Origin: Aspidapion aeneum
Taxonomy: Eukaryota > Arthropoda > Insecta > Coleoptera > Brentidae
Assembly (NCBI GenBank): GCA_963576565.1
Contig: OY755048.1
Span: 3,478,501-3,542,500, forward strand
Direction: 5' to 3'
DNA: 64,000 nucleotides
Below, piece after piece: positions 23,432 through 35,268 of this stretch. Position 1 is the stretch's first letter. The number at the start of each line of letters is the position of its first letter. A program made the translations under genes and the position numbers. The notes under the pieces were generated by a model. That model searched no databases and was not told the origin of the DNA. It worked only from the letters and a program-made list of their open reading frames with translations.

Positions 23432-24989
23432 CATCCACCCAAATTTTTTTAATCAGAAAGTGTGAAAAATTCAAGATTTTTTTTATAAATTACAGGCCAA
23501 AAATTTAATTTTAAAAAATTCCAGGCTTTCCAAAATGTGTGGGAACCCTCTTTTAAATTTTAGTTGAAAAGAATATTTTTATATAATATTCAATTTGTCA
23601 TATGGATGATTCTACAAAAATGGTGCTGTGGAGTGGTAATGCATATTTTTTAATCACAGACTGCAAATGAAGCATAGTTTTAGTTATCAGATTTAAAACG
23701 AAATGTTTTCTTTATGAAGCATTTGAGTTTAATGTATAAAAAAAATTGCAAGTTTATAATTTTTTTTATTACAAAGCAAATACCTCATTCCTCTGGTGTA
23801 GTCCCAAACCAAATATTCAAAACTCAAATTGAAAAAAATATCCTAATAAATAATATTTAACCAAGTCTATTTATCAAAAAATGGATAAAACTTAAGTTTG
23901 CAGTCATATTTTTGAAAATCCAAATTTACATCTTCTCCAGAAAATTTTACAATTTTAAATGTGCTCCATTTTTAATAACACAATATTTGTGAATACCACC
24001 GGTTAATTTCTAGAGAAAGAGACGGCCCTTGATATCTAATTTACTTGTGAGGGTGACAAGTTGTGACAGATAATGTCAACTTTAGTTTGGTTTAAGTTAT
24101 AGATCTTTTTATTTTCAGCAGAAAATTAGTTTTTTTCAGAGAAATCAAAAAGGAACGCTTCAATTATCATCCCTCTGGTAAGTAAATATTCAACTGATAT
24201 CAATAGTATAATTTTTTTGTTGATTGTTTTAAAATTATAAGTATAGGAACTTTGTTTATATAAAACTTAAGTTAAGTAGTCTAAATAGATTTTGATTTAA
24301 ATTGGAAAACCATTAAAAAACTCATTCCTCTGGTACTCATCCCTCTGGAATTTTTATGCAATAATTCCTAAAATTCCTAAAATTAAATGTCTCTTAGCTT
24401 ACACCTAATTAGTTACATAAATTTAAAAAAACAGAATTATTTACTGTGCTGTACTGTTATTTAAAGGCAATGACCAAAAATGATATCCATATAGCCCACT
24501 TTTGGTAGAATCATCTGTATGGATGATGATGATAACGATAATTTACACTTATAATATAATTTGTTAAGGATTTTCTAATTTTACATTTGTAGCTTTCTTT
24601 TTAACAATTTCATAAAATTGTTTTGTTTTTAGTAATGACCTGCTACAAAATATTGTGAGTATTCACTTGGTTAAATAAATAAATTTAACCTACTCTAAAC
24701 CATATGTGAGTGGGTTACTTCCACTGCGCCCACCAGTGACTTTTGAGTGATTTCTCACCACTGTATGCCTCCAAAAAGGTTAGCTATCAGTTTGGGTAAG
24801 AAACTATTCAGATCTTCTGAAAATATGATGTTGATCAAAGGCAGTTCCTTTAATCAATCAAAGAGTGCTGTTTGTCAGGAATTAAACAAAATATTGGGAT
24901 TATCAAAAGCTGGTGATCCAATCCAGGAGATTTTAAGAGAACCAATTTTTTTCTGCATAGGGTCCATTCTTCGTTCCCTTCCCTCTAGT
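23432..24989. other. no gene seen; possible decayed LINE 5' region
   Basis: This is AT-rich sequence. The phrase TCATNCCTCTGG recurs four times between about 23790 and 24350. An 85-codon frame at 24747-25004 has no recognisable domain but lies just upstream of a LINE endonuclease fragment and may be LINE-derived. Confidence 0.3.
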
Positions 24990-25710
24990 GCCTTACCACA
25001 TTGACATTGTAGGAGCCAAACTATCATTTATGAACAAGTATCTCTATTTATTTGTTGTTTATATTCCATCCCCATGCTGCTTATATGATCTTGAATTGGT
25101 GTATGATTTTTTTATTTCTCAAGAATCTCTTTATGGCAAGGATATCTTGGTTTTAGGAGACTTTAATGTTTCAGAGTATGCAGATTTTATTGATGATAAC
25201 TCTAAGCCAAATAACAAAACAAGCACCCTTATCAATATTTTTAGTGCATTTGACCTTACTCAATTTAATACAATAAGAAATCAGAATAATTGGTTACTTG
25301 ATCTTGTTCTATTTAATGGTTCTCACTGTGAGGTTCACAAAGCTATCGACCATATAAGCAATGAAGTTCCTCATCACCCACCTTTGCTTATCAGCATATG
25401 TGTTAAAAGAAATGCTTCTCCTACAAATAGCAATGATAAAGACAGCCAATCACCGAATTACAACTTCAAAAAAGCAAATTTTAATGGTCTATATAATGAC
25501 TTAACACATATTGACTGGTCTCCTCTTTATAGCCTCTCAGATATCAATATAGCATGTACCATGTTTTATGATTCTCTCTACTCTGCCATCAATAAGTGGG
25601 TTCCTGTGTATTCTCCGAAACCAAAAATCAAATATCCACCCTGGTACACTTATGAAATTAAAAAGGACATCCATGATAAAAATAAGCTTCATAAACAATA
25701 TAAATTTTAA
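24990..25710 (+). pseudogene. host LINE: apurinic endonuclease-like domain, 5'-truncated
   Basis: The frame contains LFVVYIPSP, then LVLGDFN (the catalytic GDFN motif of APE-type endonucleases) and a later LLDLVLFN (the DLV/DLI-type motif). The final SDH-type motif reads PHHPPLLIS, so it is altered (SDH to PHH). The N-terminal third, including the catalytic Glu, is absent. This is the 5' visible part of a Jockey/CR1-like LINE continuing at 26017 and 29280. Confidence 0.65.
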
Positions 25711-26016
25711 TATTATTAATAATTTTATATGCAGTTCAGAATGTCTTTCCATCTTACAATTTCATGTTCCAGGTTACATAACTCATAATACTCCACTGCT
25801 ACATGTCCCACATTGTCGTACTTATTATTTTATGTTTAATCCAGTTAATAGAATTAGCAGAAATGTTAACAAATTTTGTAGTCAACTTGATTTCTTTACC
25901 ATTTCAAAAGATAGGTTCAAGACTTCTGCCAAGAAGGTAATTCTAGGTTAAGAAATTTTTGTACTTATCTAATTCTTGTAAATGTGAATACGTAAATAAA
26001 TAAATAAAATTGAAAA
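25711..26016 (+). mobile_element. LINE 3' fragment with TAAA tail inserted in the host LINE
   Basis: The segment separates two halves of the host LINE frame (HKQYK before, TKDPVTYQQF after). Its own frame (about 25721-25951) reads like the extreme C-terminus of a different LINE: PLLHVPHCRTYYFMFNPVNR, then ILG before a stop. It ends in (TAAA)n near 25995. It is a 5'-truncated, dead-on-arrival copy. Confidence 0.65.
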
Positions 26017-27200
26017 ATAAAATAAAAGGACCAAAGACCCTGTAACGTACCAACAATTCTCTACTCTTCGGGCTAAAATAAAAAAAGATGTGACTGCTCA
26101 ACATCAGCTATACATCAATCGTACAGAGCAACAAATCAATGAGGACCCTAGTAGATTATGTACTTACATTAACTCCAAATGATCATCTTTTACCTGAATG
26201 CCAGATACTATGGTTTACAATGACACACAGTTATCTGACACGGCTCAGATTGTTTCTGCCTTTGCAGATTTTTTTCATAAATCATTTAATGACCAAAATT
26301 TCATGGCGAATCTACCTATTGATATGTCAAAAGTTACATATCCTGTCATTGATATTCAATCATTCTCTGAAGAAGAAGTACTTCAAACCTTGAAGTCTGT
26401 AAAGAACAAAATGACTAGTGGTCCAGATATTCTACGCTCATTTCTTATAAAGGATTGCTCTAGCATCCTTGCCAAACCTCTCAAACATCTGTATAATCTC
26501 TGTCTATCCACTCAGTCCATCCCCACTGCCTGGAAACATTCTAAAGTAAGCCCTATCTACAACAAATCTGATAAAACTCACATCACCAATTATAGACCCA
26601 TTACAATCATAAATAACTTTTTAAAATGTCTAGAAATTCTAATGCATAATAGAATCTTTCATCTTGTAAAAAATTGAATTTCCCCTTACCAGCATGGTTT
26701 CTTAAAAGGGCGCTCTACTACAACTAACCTCGTTGGACATAATATATACCGATCTGTCTAAAGCCTTTGACAAACTGGATCATCAAATTTTATTAAATAA
26801 ACTTGCATTATTTGGTTTTTCAGACAAACTTCTAAACCTTTTAAAATCATGGCTCTGATCGAAAACAATTTATTTCAGTAAATGGAATTAACTCCCTTGA
26901 GTACAGCTCGTCCTCTGGAGTTCCCCAAGGCTCTGTCCTTGGCCCCTTACTATTTGTTATTTTCATTAATGATGTGTGTCTTAAACTGGAGTCAATGGTT
27001 TTACTCTATGCGGATGATCTCAAGTAACTTTTCCGCATAAACTCTGTTGAAGACAAAAGGACTTGGACACTGTGATTGCTTGGTGCACCTCCAATAAACT
27101 TTCGATGAACATCGACAAATGTCAGGTACTATCCTTCTGTTTAAAAACATATCCAATTTTATTTAACTACTCACTAAATCAAAAATCTTATCTAGAACAG
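26017..27200 (+). pseudogene. host LINE: reverse transcriptase domain, decayed
   Basis: RT landmarks appear in order. SGPDILRSFLIKDC and NYRPITIINN lie in the 26198-26677 frame. After a stop and a gap come TDLSKAFDKLDHQ, GVPQGSVLGPLLFVIFIND and LLYADDLK, the catalytic YADD box, which is directly followed by an in-frame stop. The loss of about 100 bp near 26735 joins the NLVGHN and TDLSK segments. It is interrupted at about 27200 by the next LINE and resumes at 29280. Confidence 0.75.
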
Positions 27201-29279
27201 ACTCTTTTCAACAGAAAAACAGGAAATCGTACGGCGATGATGAAATTTCGGCAGAAATTCTTTTGAAATTACCCCAAGAGGCTTTGGTTGCGTTATGTGC
27301 TGCCATCGATGATTCTTTCAGAAAGGGATGTTTTCCTTCATGTCTTAAGACAGCCATCGTAATTCTCTTACATAAAGGTGGCGCCACTAATATTCCCGCA
27401 AACTTTCGTCCTATCTCGCTCCTATCAACACTATCCAAACTGATAGAGAAAGTAGTAAAAAAACGAATATGGAAATACCTTATCAGACATAACATTATTA
27501 CTCCCAAACAATTTGGATTTCAGGCATCCAAGGGCACCCATGATGCAATATTTGATTTTTTAGAGAAAGTTTACACCAATCTGAACAACGGGGAGGCGGT
27601 CGCGGCTGTGTTCTGTGATTTGTCCAAGGCATTTGACTGTGTGGATCACGGAATACTGCTGCGAAAGCTAGAGCGTTATGGTTTCAGAGGGACAATTTTA
27701 TCATGGTTGAAATCATACCTTGCTTTTCGCAAGCAATCGGTTGCTGGTGTCAAAATACGATCTTCTTTTTTGAGTATTAACTGTGGGGTGCCTCAGGGTT
27801 CCATTTTGGGACCATTGCTCTTTTTAATATATATTAATGATTTAGTTAAACTTAGGATTGCAGGCGAGCTTTTTGCAGATGATACCTCAGTTTTATGGCA
27901 TCATAAAGACATTAACATTCTGAGCGCTTGCATCGAACAGGATCTTAAAAAAATCAAGGATTGGTGCGACTCCAATCGACTGTGTTTTAATATAGAAAAA
28001 ACCAGTATTTTAGGTTTTAAGTGTCAAATAGAAAATATTAGCCTGGGTTTTATTCCATTACAGCAAGAAGGGGTTACGAAATTTCTGGGTTTGCAGATTG
28101 ACTGTTCTCTGAAATTTGAAGATCATATAATAAAATTAAGTAAAAAACTTTCGTCTGGGTGTTTTGCAGTTAGGTGTGCAAGAGCGGAGTTGGGTGAGGA
28201 CATGGCAAGAACAGTTTATTTTGCTCTCTTCCACTCTCACTTGGGTTATGGTATTCCATTGTGGGGTACTGCAAGTCAGTATCTCTTAAGTATTATCCTC
28301 ACTCTTCAAAAAAAAGCTGTGTGGTTTATATCTAATGTAAACTAACGAGAATCATGTAGAGCACTTTTTATTAAGCACATAATTTTAACATTCACATCAT
28401 TATTTATATTGGAAACAGCTACATTGGTATTTAAGAACATAAAGAGTATTCAAAGAGAAGGTCCTCAAAGAGTGACTAGACAGTGTGGAAATTTGCCTTT
28501 GCCCATTCCTAAAAGCACTCTTGTACAAAAATGTCTAATTTATGAAGGAAGAAAAATATTCAACCATCTTCCACTAGATATAAGAAACTCTATCTCAATC
28601 AAGCAGTTTAGGAAAAAAATTAAGAAGGAGTTGTTGAAAAGACCATATTATGTTTTATCAGAATTTTTTGATGACAGATTTGACCAAAAAAAAAAAAAAT
28701 TGATATTATGGAATATTCATATAAAACTAAAATCACTTTATTTTAAAATTATTTTAAAAATTTTGACTTTTTTTTAGGTTTGTGAAATTGTTGTTTATAT
28801 TTCTTCGTCATTTAGTTTTTTTTTCTGTTAGTTTGTTTGTACCTTTTACTTTTCTTTTATTTAATGTTTAGTATAATTTATTTTAAATTTGATACATTTT
28901 AAACATAATTTTAATCTTTTTTAACCTTCCAGGGTGGCACTGTGTGCATGTCGGGTAATGGAGAACTCACGGTCCCCATTTTTTAAAAAAAAACTTTGGT
29001 GGCCATTATTTTTAAAACATTGTGGGTTTGAAGATATTTTAAGTAATTAATAGGGGAAAAATTATTGAAAGAAAAAATTATATATTGGAGTCCTCTACTC
29101 TGAAAGGTTAAAGAAAAGAAAGAGTAACAAAGGAGAAAACTCTATTAAAACAGTTTTCTCTTTTTTTTCTCATTATTGTTATTCCATTATTTTATTTATT
29201 ATGTAGTTCTATTCTGCTTTGTCAATAGGATGATTTATTCTTGACAATAAAGTATTTTTTGATTTGATTTGATTGATTT
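27201..29279 (+). mobile_element. second LINE inserted in the host LINE (Jockey/CR1-like)
   Basis: It is 5'-truncated just before the RT domain. It encodes YGDDEISAEILLKLP, then a 360-codon frame (27263-28345) with NFRPISLLSTLSKL, CDLSKAFDCVDH, GVPQGSILGPLLFLIYIND and the catalytic ELFADDTS box, followed by thumb motifs. One in-frame stop at 28343-28345 separates this from the C-terminal frame to about 28692. The 3' UTR has AATAAAG and a (GATTT)n tail at 29261-29279. It is younger than its host, since it splits the host between the YADD box and HDLGVTFDS. Confidence 0.85.
27222..28692 (+). pseudogene. reverse transcriptase ORF of the inserted LINE, one nonsense codon
   Basis: This is non-LTR RT (target-primed reverse transcription in the nucleus). 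All RT motifs including FADD are intact. The only visible lesion in the RT-to-C-terminus span is a TAA after NVN at 28343. The downstream frame RESCRALF... continues in the same reading frame to DDRF. No endonuclease or ORF1 is present because of 5' truncation, so the copy cannot be autonomous. Confidence 0.8.
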
Positions 29280-30121
29280 CATGACCTAGGAGTAACTTTT
29301 GATAGCAAATTATCATTTACAAAGCATTATAACACCATTATCTCTGAAACATCCAAGACTGTTGGATTTATTACTAGACTAAGTAGTGAGTTTCAAAACA
29401 TTACAACTCTTAAAACTTTATTCTTTTCGTTTGTTAGGTCAAAATTGGAATATGCCTCTTTGGTTTGGTCACCGGAGTACAACACACATATTGAAGGTCT
29501 TGAAAGAATCCAGAGAAGATTTTTAAAATTATTACATTTTAAAACCCATAGTACTTATCCTCCTCAGGGTTACCCTGAAGAAAGGCTACTGGAGATGTTC
29601 AACATGCAGTCTCTGTCAGATAGGAGGTGCTATTACTCTCAAGTGTTTCTTTCTAAATTGCTTCATAACAAGATTGACTGCCCTGACTTATTAAACAAAA
29701 TTAATTTTCTTGTCCCCTGCTTATCTTTGAGACAAAATTTAACCTTTTTTTTGCCAAGGATGCGAACAAATAAACTGCACTTCTGTCCTCTCCATGTTAT
29801 ATGTAGAACTTATAATAGCTGCAACAAAGATTTTGACATCTTTGATACCTCTATTTCTGCAATTTGAAGATTCTTTAGTACTACATCCACTAATGGTACA
29901 TAATATCCTTCTAATTAAGTATGTTCCCTCACTCCCAATAAATTATACTGTCCTATTTTAATTTTTTCTGTCTGCCTGTGAATTTGATTTGTTTGTGATT
30001 TTTGTAGTTTTTTTTTTAGCTGTTGTTAATTAATTATTTTTTTTTTTGTTTTAGAAGTTTAAGTTTTTTCCTGCTTTGTAATTGGGTTATACCTGTTAAG
30101 CAGTGTAGTAATAAATAAATA
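29280..30121 (+). pseudogene. host LINE: C-terminal region and tail
   Basis: The host frame resumes with HDLGVTFDSKLSFTKHYN, then LEYASLVWSPEY and RIQRRFLKLL, typical thumb/C-terminal motifs of Jockey/CR1-like LINEs, and stops at about 29867. A 3' UTR of about 240 bp ends in (AATA)n at 30108-30122. The two insertions place it as the oldest of three LINE layers. Confidence 0.75.
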
Positions 30122-31990
30122 AATTATGTCACATAAAACACAACTACTGTCTGTCTATTACGCATTAAAAGTAATATAAGGCTCCCTTAGTAATAAGTTG
30201 CCAAATTTGGAAACAGTTCGGCAACATTGTGTCGCTGACTACTGTTTTTGGCAACTGTTGCAAGTCGTGACTCAGAGCAGAAAGATCAAAAGGTTTTCTT
30301 GTTGTGTTGCTGTTTTTAACAACACAGTTTGTTTAGTGGAAACATTGAAGAGAATCTTTTTAATTACAATCATGCAATCACAAATAAATCATAGCTTGTA
30401 GTTGCCATTCTCACACTTCACTGTATTTTAGTAGAAACAGGTGAAAACAAGCCAAAAATAAAAACATCTTTTTAGGTTGGTCTGATGGAAACATAGTTGA
30501 ATTTTTGTTTTCAAAGACTGCAACTAGTTTCTGTTGCTTTAATGGAAAACTGGCTTTACAAGAAGGCTTTATATAGGTTCTGCAACCTACCTGTTTCATT
30601 TCTTATAAAGATTTTATGTAAATAAATAAGCAAACATTAAAATGGGATTAAAACTTATACAAAGAATAAATATAAGCAAAAAATGTTTAATGATTAAGGT
30701 AAAGAACAAATCAAAATCAAGAAAAATGCTACATACTAAATTTCACTTAATAATAAAATAAAGAACAAATCAAAATCAAGAAAAATGCTACATACTAAAT
30801 TTCACTTAATAATAAAATAAAGTATCTATCCATTCACAGACAAGCCCTACAACCAAATCCCTGCAAAGTTTAGTGTGTTAGGCCGGGTTACTGTACTGAC
30901 TGACACAACAAAAAAGACTCAAGCAGCCTATTGAATCTGAACACTTTGTAAAATTTGATAAACAGATAATTCAGCCTCATTTCTGCAAAAAATTTAGGTC
31001 AACATAACCAAAAATATACATACTTAGATAAATATTATTAATATTTTTTAAAATATACATACATATTACCAAGGCACAGAGCAACTGTAATTAGGTCAAT
31101 TAAAATATTTACCTGTACCTATCTAGCAGCACAATAATTACAAAATTAGTTTCTGTTGCTTTAATCACACCCAAATCTGTGAACAACTTAATAAGACCGA
31201 CATTATCATAATTTTTTCAAACATAAAAAAAATCACGCCGCGATTTAAACACACCTCCCCTATTTATACCAAAAAATGTCTTTTAAAGAAAAAAAAATAA
31301 ATATTAGGGAAAAATTAGCTGTGCTCCATGCTCCATCAAAAATATAACTAGAAAAAGTAGGGTTAGAAGGCATCTATTGATTTTTCAGAAGTGCGACAAC
31401 ACTACAATGGCAGTTTGGCATGGCACAAAGGCCAAGTTAAATACCGCCAAGTCCGGAAGTCTATTCTTGAGAATAAAGCGATCACAAAACGAGAGGCTTT
31501 CCAAATGCCGATATCAAATCTTCAAAATCGATCATGGTGACCTCTATTTAAATTCCTTTGATTTTGTTGGTTAAATTACCTCACCCACCTTTTTAACTAT
31601 TATCTAGACTGCCACTAAAATTGCACTAAAAATAACGTAATAGATATCTACACTAACAACATTCCCATCATTAGATGACGTACGTCGTACGTCACTCTTT
31701 TATTTAGAAAAATCACAAACTGTTCACTTATTATAAAAAAATATTATATTGCCTATCTATCTTACATTATGCTTTTACTACAAAATGTCATTCAACTGCA
31801 CATTGCATCAAAACTCTAAAAATAAAAACATTGTATACACCACTGTCAGGTGAATCGATCATAACGTTTTTTTATTCAGTCATCAAACTATATACATAAT
31901 ATATATGCTATAGTCATCAGATGTGGGTAAATATAAACTCTTATGTCACTACAGAATAATTTAAATAAATATATGTAGGGAGTTACTTTG
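30122..31990. other. no gene seen; AT-rich, one short duplication
   Basis: Only short open frames occur on either strand. The phrase GTTTCTGTTGCTTTAAT occurs at about 30528 and 31148. A 59-bp tandem duplication is listed separately. A TACGTCGTACGTCA palindromic patch is at about 31681. Confidence 0.35.
30701..30818 (+). repeat. perfect 59-bp tandem duplication
   Basis: Two adjacent copies begin AAAGAACAAATCAAAATCAA at 30701 and 30760, with no difference visible. This indicates a recent local duplication. Confidence 0.9.
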
Positions 31991-32639
31991 TTCATTTTTA
32001 CCTTCCTAGCCCGCGCAGCAATGGTTAAGGAAGGTATTGACACGGATCACCTATCCGTGGTATTGATTTATAAAATGTGTTATTTGGGTGTATTTTGGAC
32101 CGATCATAGCAATCTCGCCGTGACGTCTGTCCGTGTGAATGTGTGTATCTGTATCTGTCCGGCCCACGATAGCGCCGGAACCGCTAAACCAATTTTCGTT
32201 ATATTTTCATGAAAAATAGTGTTTGACACTGTTCTGGTTAGAGACTGAGCATCGTATTAATATGCGGTTTTCGGAAATAGTAGAAAACATTTGCTTCAAT
32301 ATTTTATGTTATAACCAAAAACTTTGCAGGAGCTTCATTCTTTTCTGAGATATTTGCAAAAAACTTTTTTAAGGCTGATATAACGTGTAGTTCACTTGGA
32401 ATATAGCAATGGTCAGAGAGACCAGCCCTCCCCCTTCTTAACATAAAGCTTATAATATTTAATAAACAGCAATCCTTTACCAAATAATATAATTTTTTCG
32501 AAAAAAAAATTTACATTTAAGGGGCCGTGCACAAATTACGTAACGGTGATTTTGCCACCCATGAATCCTTTCGTAACAGCCGGGCCACAGATTTGTGTGG
32601 AGAGTAATGTTTTTTATTGCAAGGATGGCAGACCGGTGT
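31991..32639 (+). other. unassigned repeat-like segment, no gene
   Basis: A GTCTGTCCGTGTGAATGTGT tract is followed by a phrase with CGGAACCGCTAAACCAATTT, which resembles the generic arthropod repeat motif 'accaaatttt...cggttta'. A 74-codon frame crosses it but shows no domain. Confidence 0.25.
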
Positions 32640-32919
32640 AGGGTAAGCATTTTGTTGATACTAGGCAGTATTTGTGCCGGGCACTATTCTTACAGTTTCG
32701 CATTATAAGAACAGCCATCTTCTTTCAAAATTATGCCTTTGTGTATTATAAGAGCTGCAATTAATAGTGCCGCCATTATTAATGAAAAATAAGCGACTGG
32801 ATTTATAAGTTCGACTTTGGTATGTCAATGTTGAAAGATCAGCTGTCTGTTTTCAATGGAAAACTGTCAGAATAGTGCCCGGCACTATTATTGCCTGGCT
32901 TTTTTGTAATAGGGACCTA
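32640..32919. mobile_element. MITE, GTGCCGGGCACTAT family, copy 1
   Basis: The left end (TTTGTGCCGGGCACTATTCT at about 32669) and right end (AATAGTGCCCGGCACTATTA at about 32872) are inverted repeats of about 40-50 bp. The right end runs into the palindromic junction GTAATAGGGACCTATTAC shared with the next element. Confidence 0.6.
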
Positions 32920-34211
32920 TTACAATAAAGCCAGACACAAATTGTGCCGGGCACTATATTGACAGTTTCGCATTAAAAACTGACAGTTGATCTTTTAAAA
33001 TTGACATACCAAAGTCGAATTTAGAAATCCAGTCGTTTATTTTCCATTAATAGTGGCGTCACTAATTATGGCTAATTCCGGCTCTTATACAGGGTTGCAA
33101 AATTTTTCATATTAAACAGCGGGACAAATTAAGTAAATGCGTAAACACAAAAATTTAAAATAGATACTAAAAATTTACATCGATTTTAACATATAGTTAG
33201 TGTAGGAGTCTTTTAGGAACCAAACGGTGTGTTTATTTATTTACGTTTCCAAAATACATTTAATAATTTAATTTTAAAATTTAAATGACCTACCTATTTA
33301 AATTTAGTGAGTTTTTTTTAATTGAAGAGATGAAAAACTTTTAAATTAAGTTGTGTTTCAAACTTCCATTGTCTTCATTATATTTCGATTATCAAAATTC
33401 CATGCATAATAAAATATATGATCAGTAATTTCTTTTAGTGGTTTGTGAATTTTATTTAAAATAAACAAATATGAACGAACACATAAGATAAGTATGTATA
33501 GATAAGAAATATCCGCCCTAAAATGAGAAAGTAACTTAAACGAAAAAGTTAAATATTCCTCTTTGATTGTTTGTTAAAGTGTAAACTTCTTTAGGCGCGT
33601 TTAGCACTTTTTGTGGGTACTGCATTGAACTGAGCCGTCACGCTCGGCTATGTAACGCTTATTCGAGTGAAGTCGGCTCGAGTCGACTAACTGTGAGAGG
33701 AACAGTCAGCAGAGCGATATGATGATGCAGATGAACGCCACTCAGAGCAAAATTGACCAGAGTAATTTATACCCAATTATAATTATGTAAATGTTATTAT
33801 ACTTTGTATATTACTTTGTCAATATACAACGCAAAAAAATCTTGTATTTCGTATTATTAATTTCGCCTTGTTGAAGTTTATACTTCTGCTGTGTGGTCTT
33901 AAGCACACACAATTTTTTTTTTTAATTAAAATTTATAATATATAAGAAGATACAGACAGGTAAAAAAAATAGGACAGAAATGAAAAAAAAAGCGGGAAAA
34001 TCGGGACAATTCGCATAAAAAGCGGGACTTTCATAGGATTAAAAAAAAGCGGGACCGAGCAACAAAAAGCGGGACCGTTCTCCCTACGGCGGGACGCCTG
34101 GCAACCCTGCACTTATAATACACAATGGCCTAATTTTGAAAGAAGACGTTCTTATAATGCGAATATAGTGCCCGGCACAATTAGTGCCTGGCACTATTGC
34201 AATAGGTCCCT
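32911..34211. mobile_element. MITE, GTGCCGGGCACTAT family, copy 2, carrying a nested element
   Basis: The terminal inverted repeats are about 55 bp: left AGGGACCTATTACAATAAAG, through TTGTGCCGGGCACTATATT, and right its reverse complement ending TTGCAATAGGTCCCT at 34211. Without the nested 1.0-kb hAT-like element (33090-34109) it would be about 280 bp, the same size class as copy 1. Confidence 0.65.
33090..34109. mobile_element. hAT-like non-autonomous element nested in a MITE
   Basis: The ends are CAGGGTTGC and GGCAACCCTG. The flanks CTCTTATA (33082-33089) and CACTTATA (34110-34117) form an 8-bp duplication with one mismatch. The motif AGCGGGAC is repeated near the right end (about 33990-34095) and once near the left end. 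There is no transposase frame. Confidence 0.7.
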
Positions 34212-34345
34212 ACTGTGGAATGCTCGTTCTCACCACCACTCTGCCTAACTTTACTAACTATCTCGTAAATATAGTTTACTGCAGTTGTGGGGAGAGAGTA
34301 AAGGAGAAGAATTTTCTGGTCTGATGCGGTATACTGCTTCTTACT

Positions 34346-34499
34346 TAAACCCTGTTTCCACCAATTCATGCCCACCCCGATTCAAAAAACGCATCACGTG
34401 ATGGCCCATGGATTTGCACCGGTTTTAAATGCAGTGTCACCTGATGCGTTTTTTGAATCAGGGTGAGCATACATATAGGTGGAACCGGGTATTATATAC
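34346..34499. mobile_element. short MITE/hairpin
   Basis: Arms of about 55-60 bp, sharing GATTCAAAAAACGCATCA, face each other across a spacer of about 35 bp. No coding sequence. Confidence 0.6.
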
Positions 34500-34509
34500 A
34501 AGTGCACTA

Positions 34510-35042
34510 AGAATAAATTTAGAAAAAAAAAACTTTTTGAAAACAAGCTTTTATAAAATGGACTAAAAAGCATGAAATAATTTTTTGAGTGTTCTGATAT
34601 CATAATAATAAAAGCGATGGGCGTATTAAAGGAAATTTACCCGTTTTTGTTTTGTCGAAGTTTAGTGAAAATCCAGATTCATTATATTATTGCAGAAAAA
34701 TGTAAGGGTAGACAATTTAACCCAACCCAACCCAACCCTACTTAAGCTACCCTTACATTTTTCTGATATGGATGGACATAATTACGCCTGCTTCATATTA
34801 GGCAGATCATCCGCGACCGGCAGTGCAGTGTATCGATTTATTTTGTCACATTGAAAAAGAAGAGTCGGCCCATCATCGGTTGTGAACGACCAAATGCGCA
34901 TGGAAAAGCATTTACCTAATATTAAATACGCCCATCGCTTTTATTATTATAATATTAGAACACTCAAAAAATTATTTTATGCTTTTTAGTCCATTTTATA
35001 AAAGCTTGTTTTCAAAAAGTTTTTTTTTCTAAATTTATTTTA
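34510..35042. mobile_element. fold-back element with about 120-bp arms
   Basis: The left arm (34510-34630) and right arm (34918-35042) are nearly perfect reverse complements: AAACAAGCTTTTATAAAATG through AAAGCGATGGGCGTATT. The centre contains a second, smaller dyad GCAGAAAAATGTAAGGGTAG / CTACCCTTACATTTTTCTG flanking four AACCC units. Confidence 0.75.
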
Positions 35043-35268
35043 TAATTTTTAGATTTATCTAAGTCTATGCATTTCAGCTAGCGCATCGATATTGCAGGGA
35101 GTCTTTCTTGTCAATTTTGAAATATCTTAGTCTTCGATGAGAAGGCCGTTCAACGATTTGATACGGCTCTAGGCGAAGCGACATAAGCTTGACCAGCGTC
35201 AAAAAGCTTAGGTCCTAAGTAAATCACAGCATAGTCAACAGTACTACCCTGCATTTTATGAACAGTTG

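Noticed and set aside
31988..32212. 74-codon frame as a host gene
   Set aside because: No domain, no splice context, and the sequence resembles generic repeat phrases.
34715..34740. Four AACCC units that could be read as a TTGGG-type telomere repeat
   Set aside because: Only about four units, located inside the spacer of a fold-back element, with no longer tract nearby.
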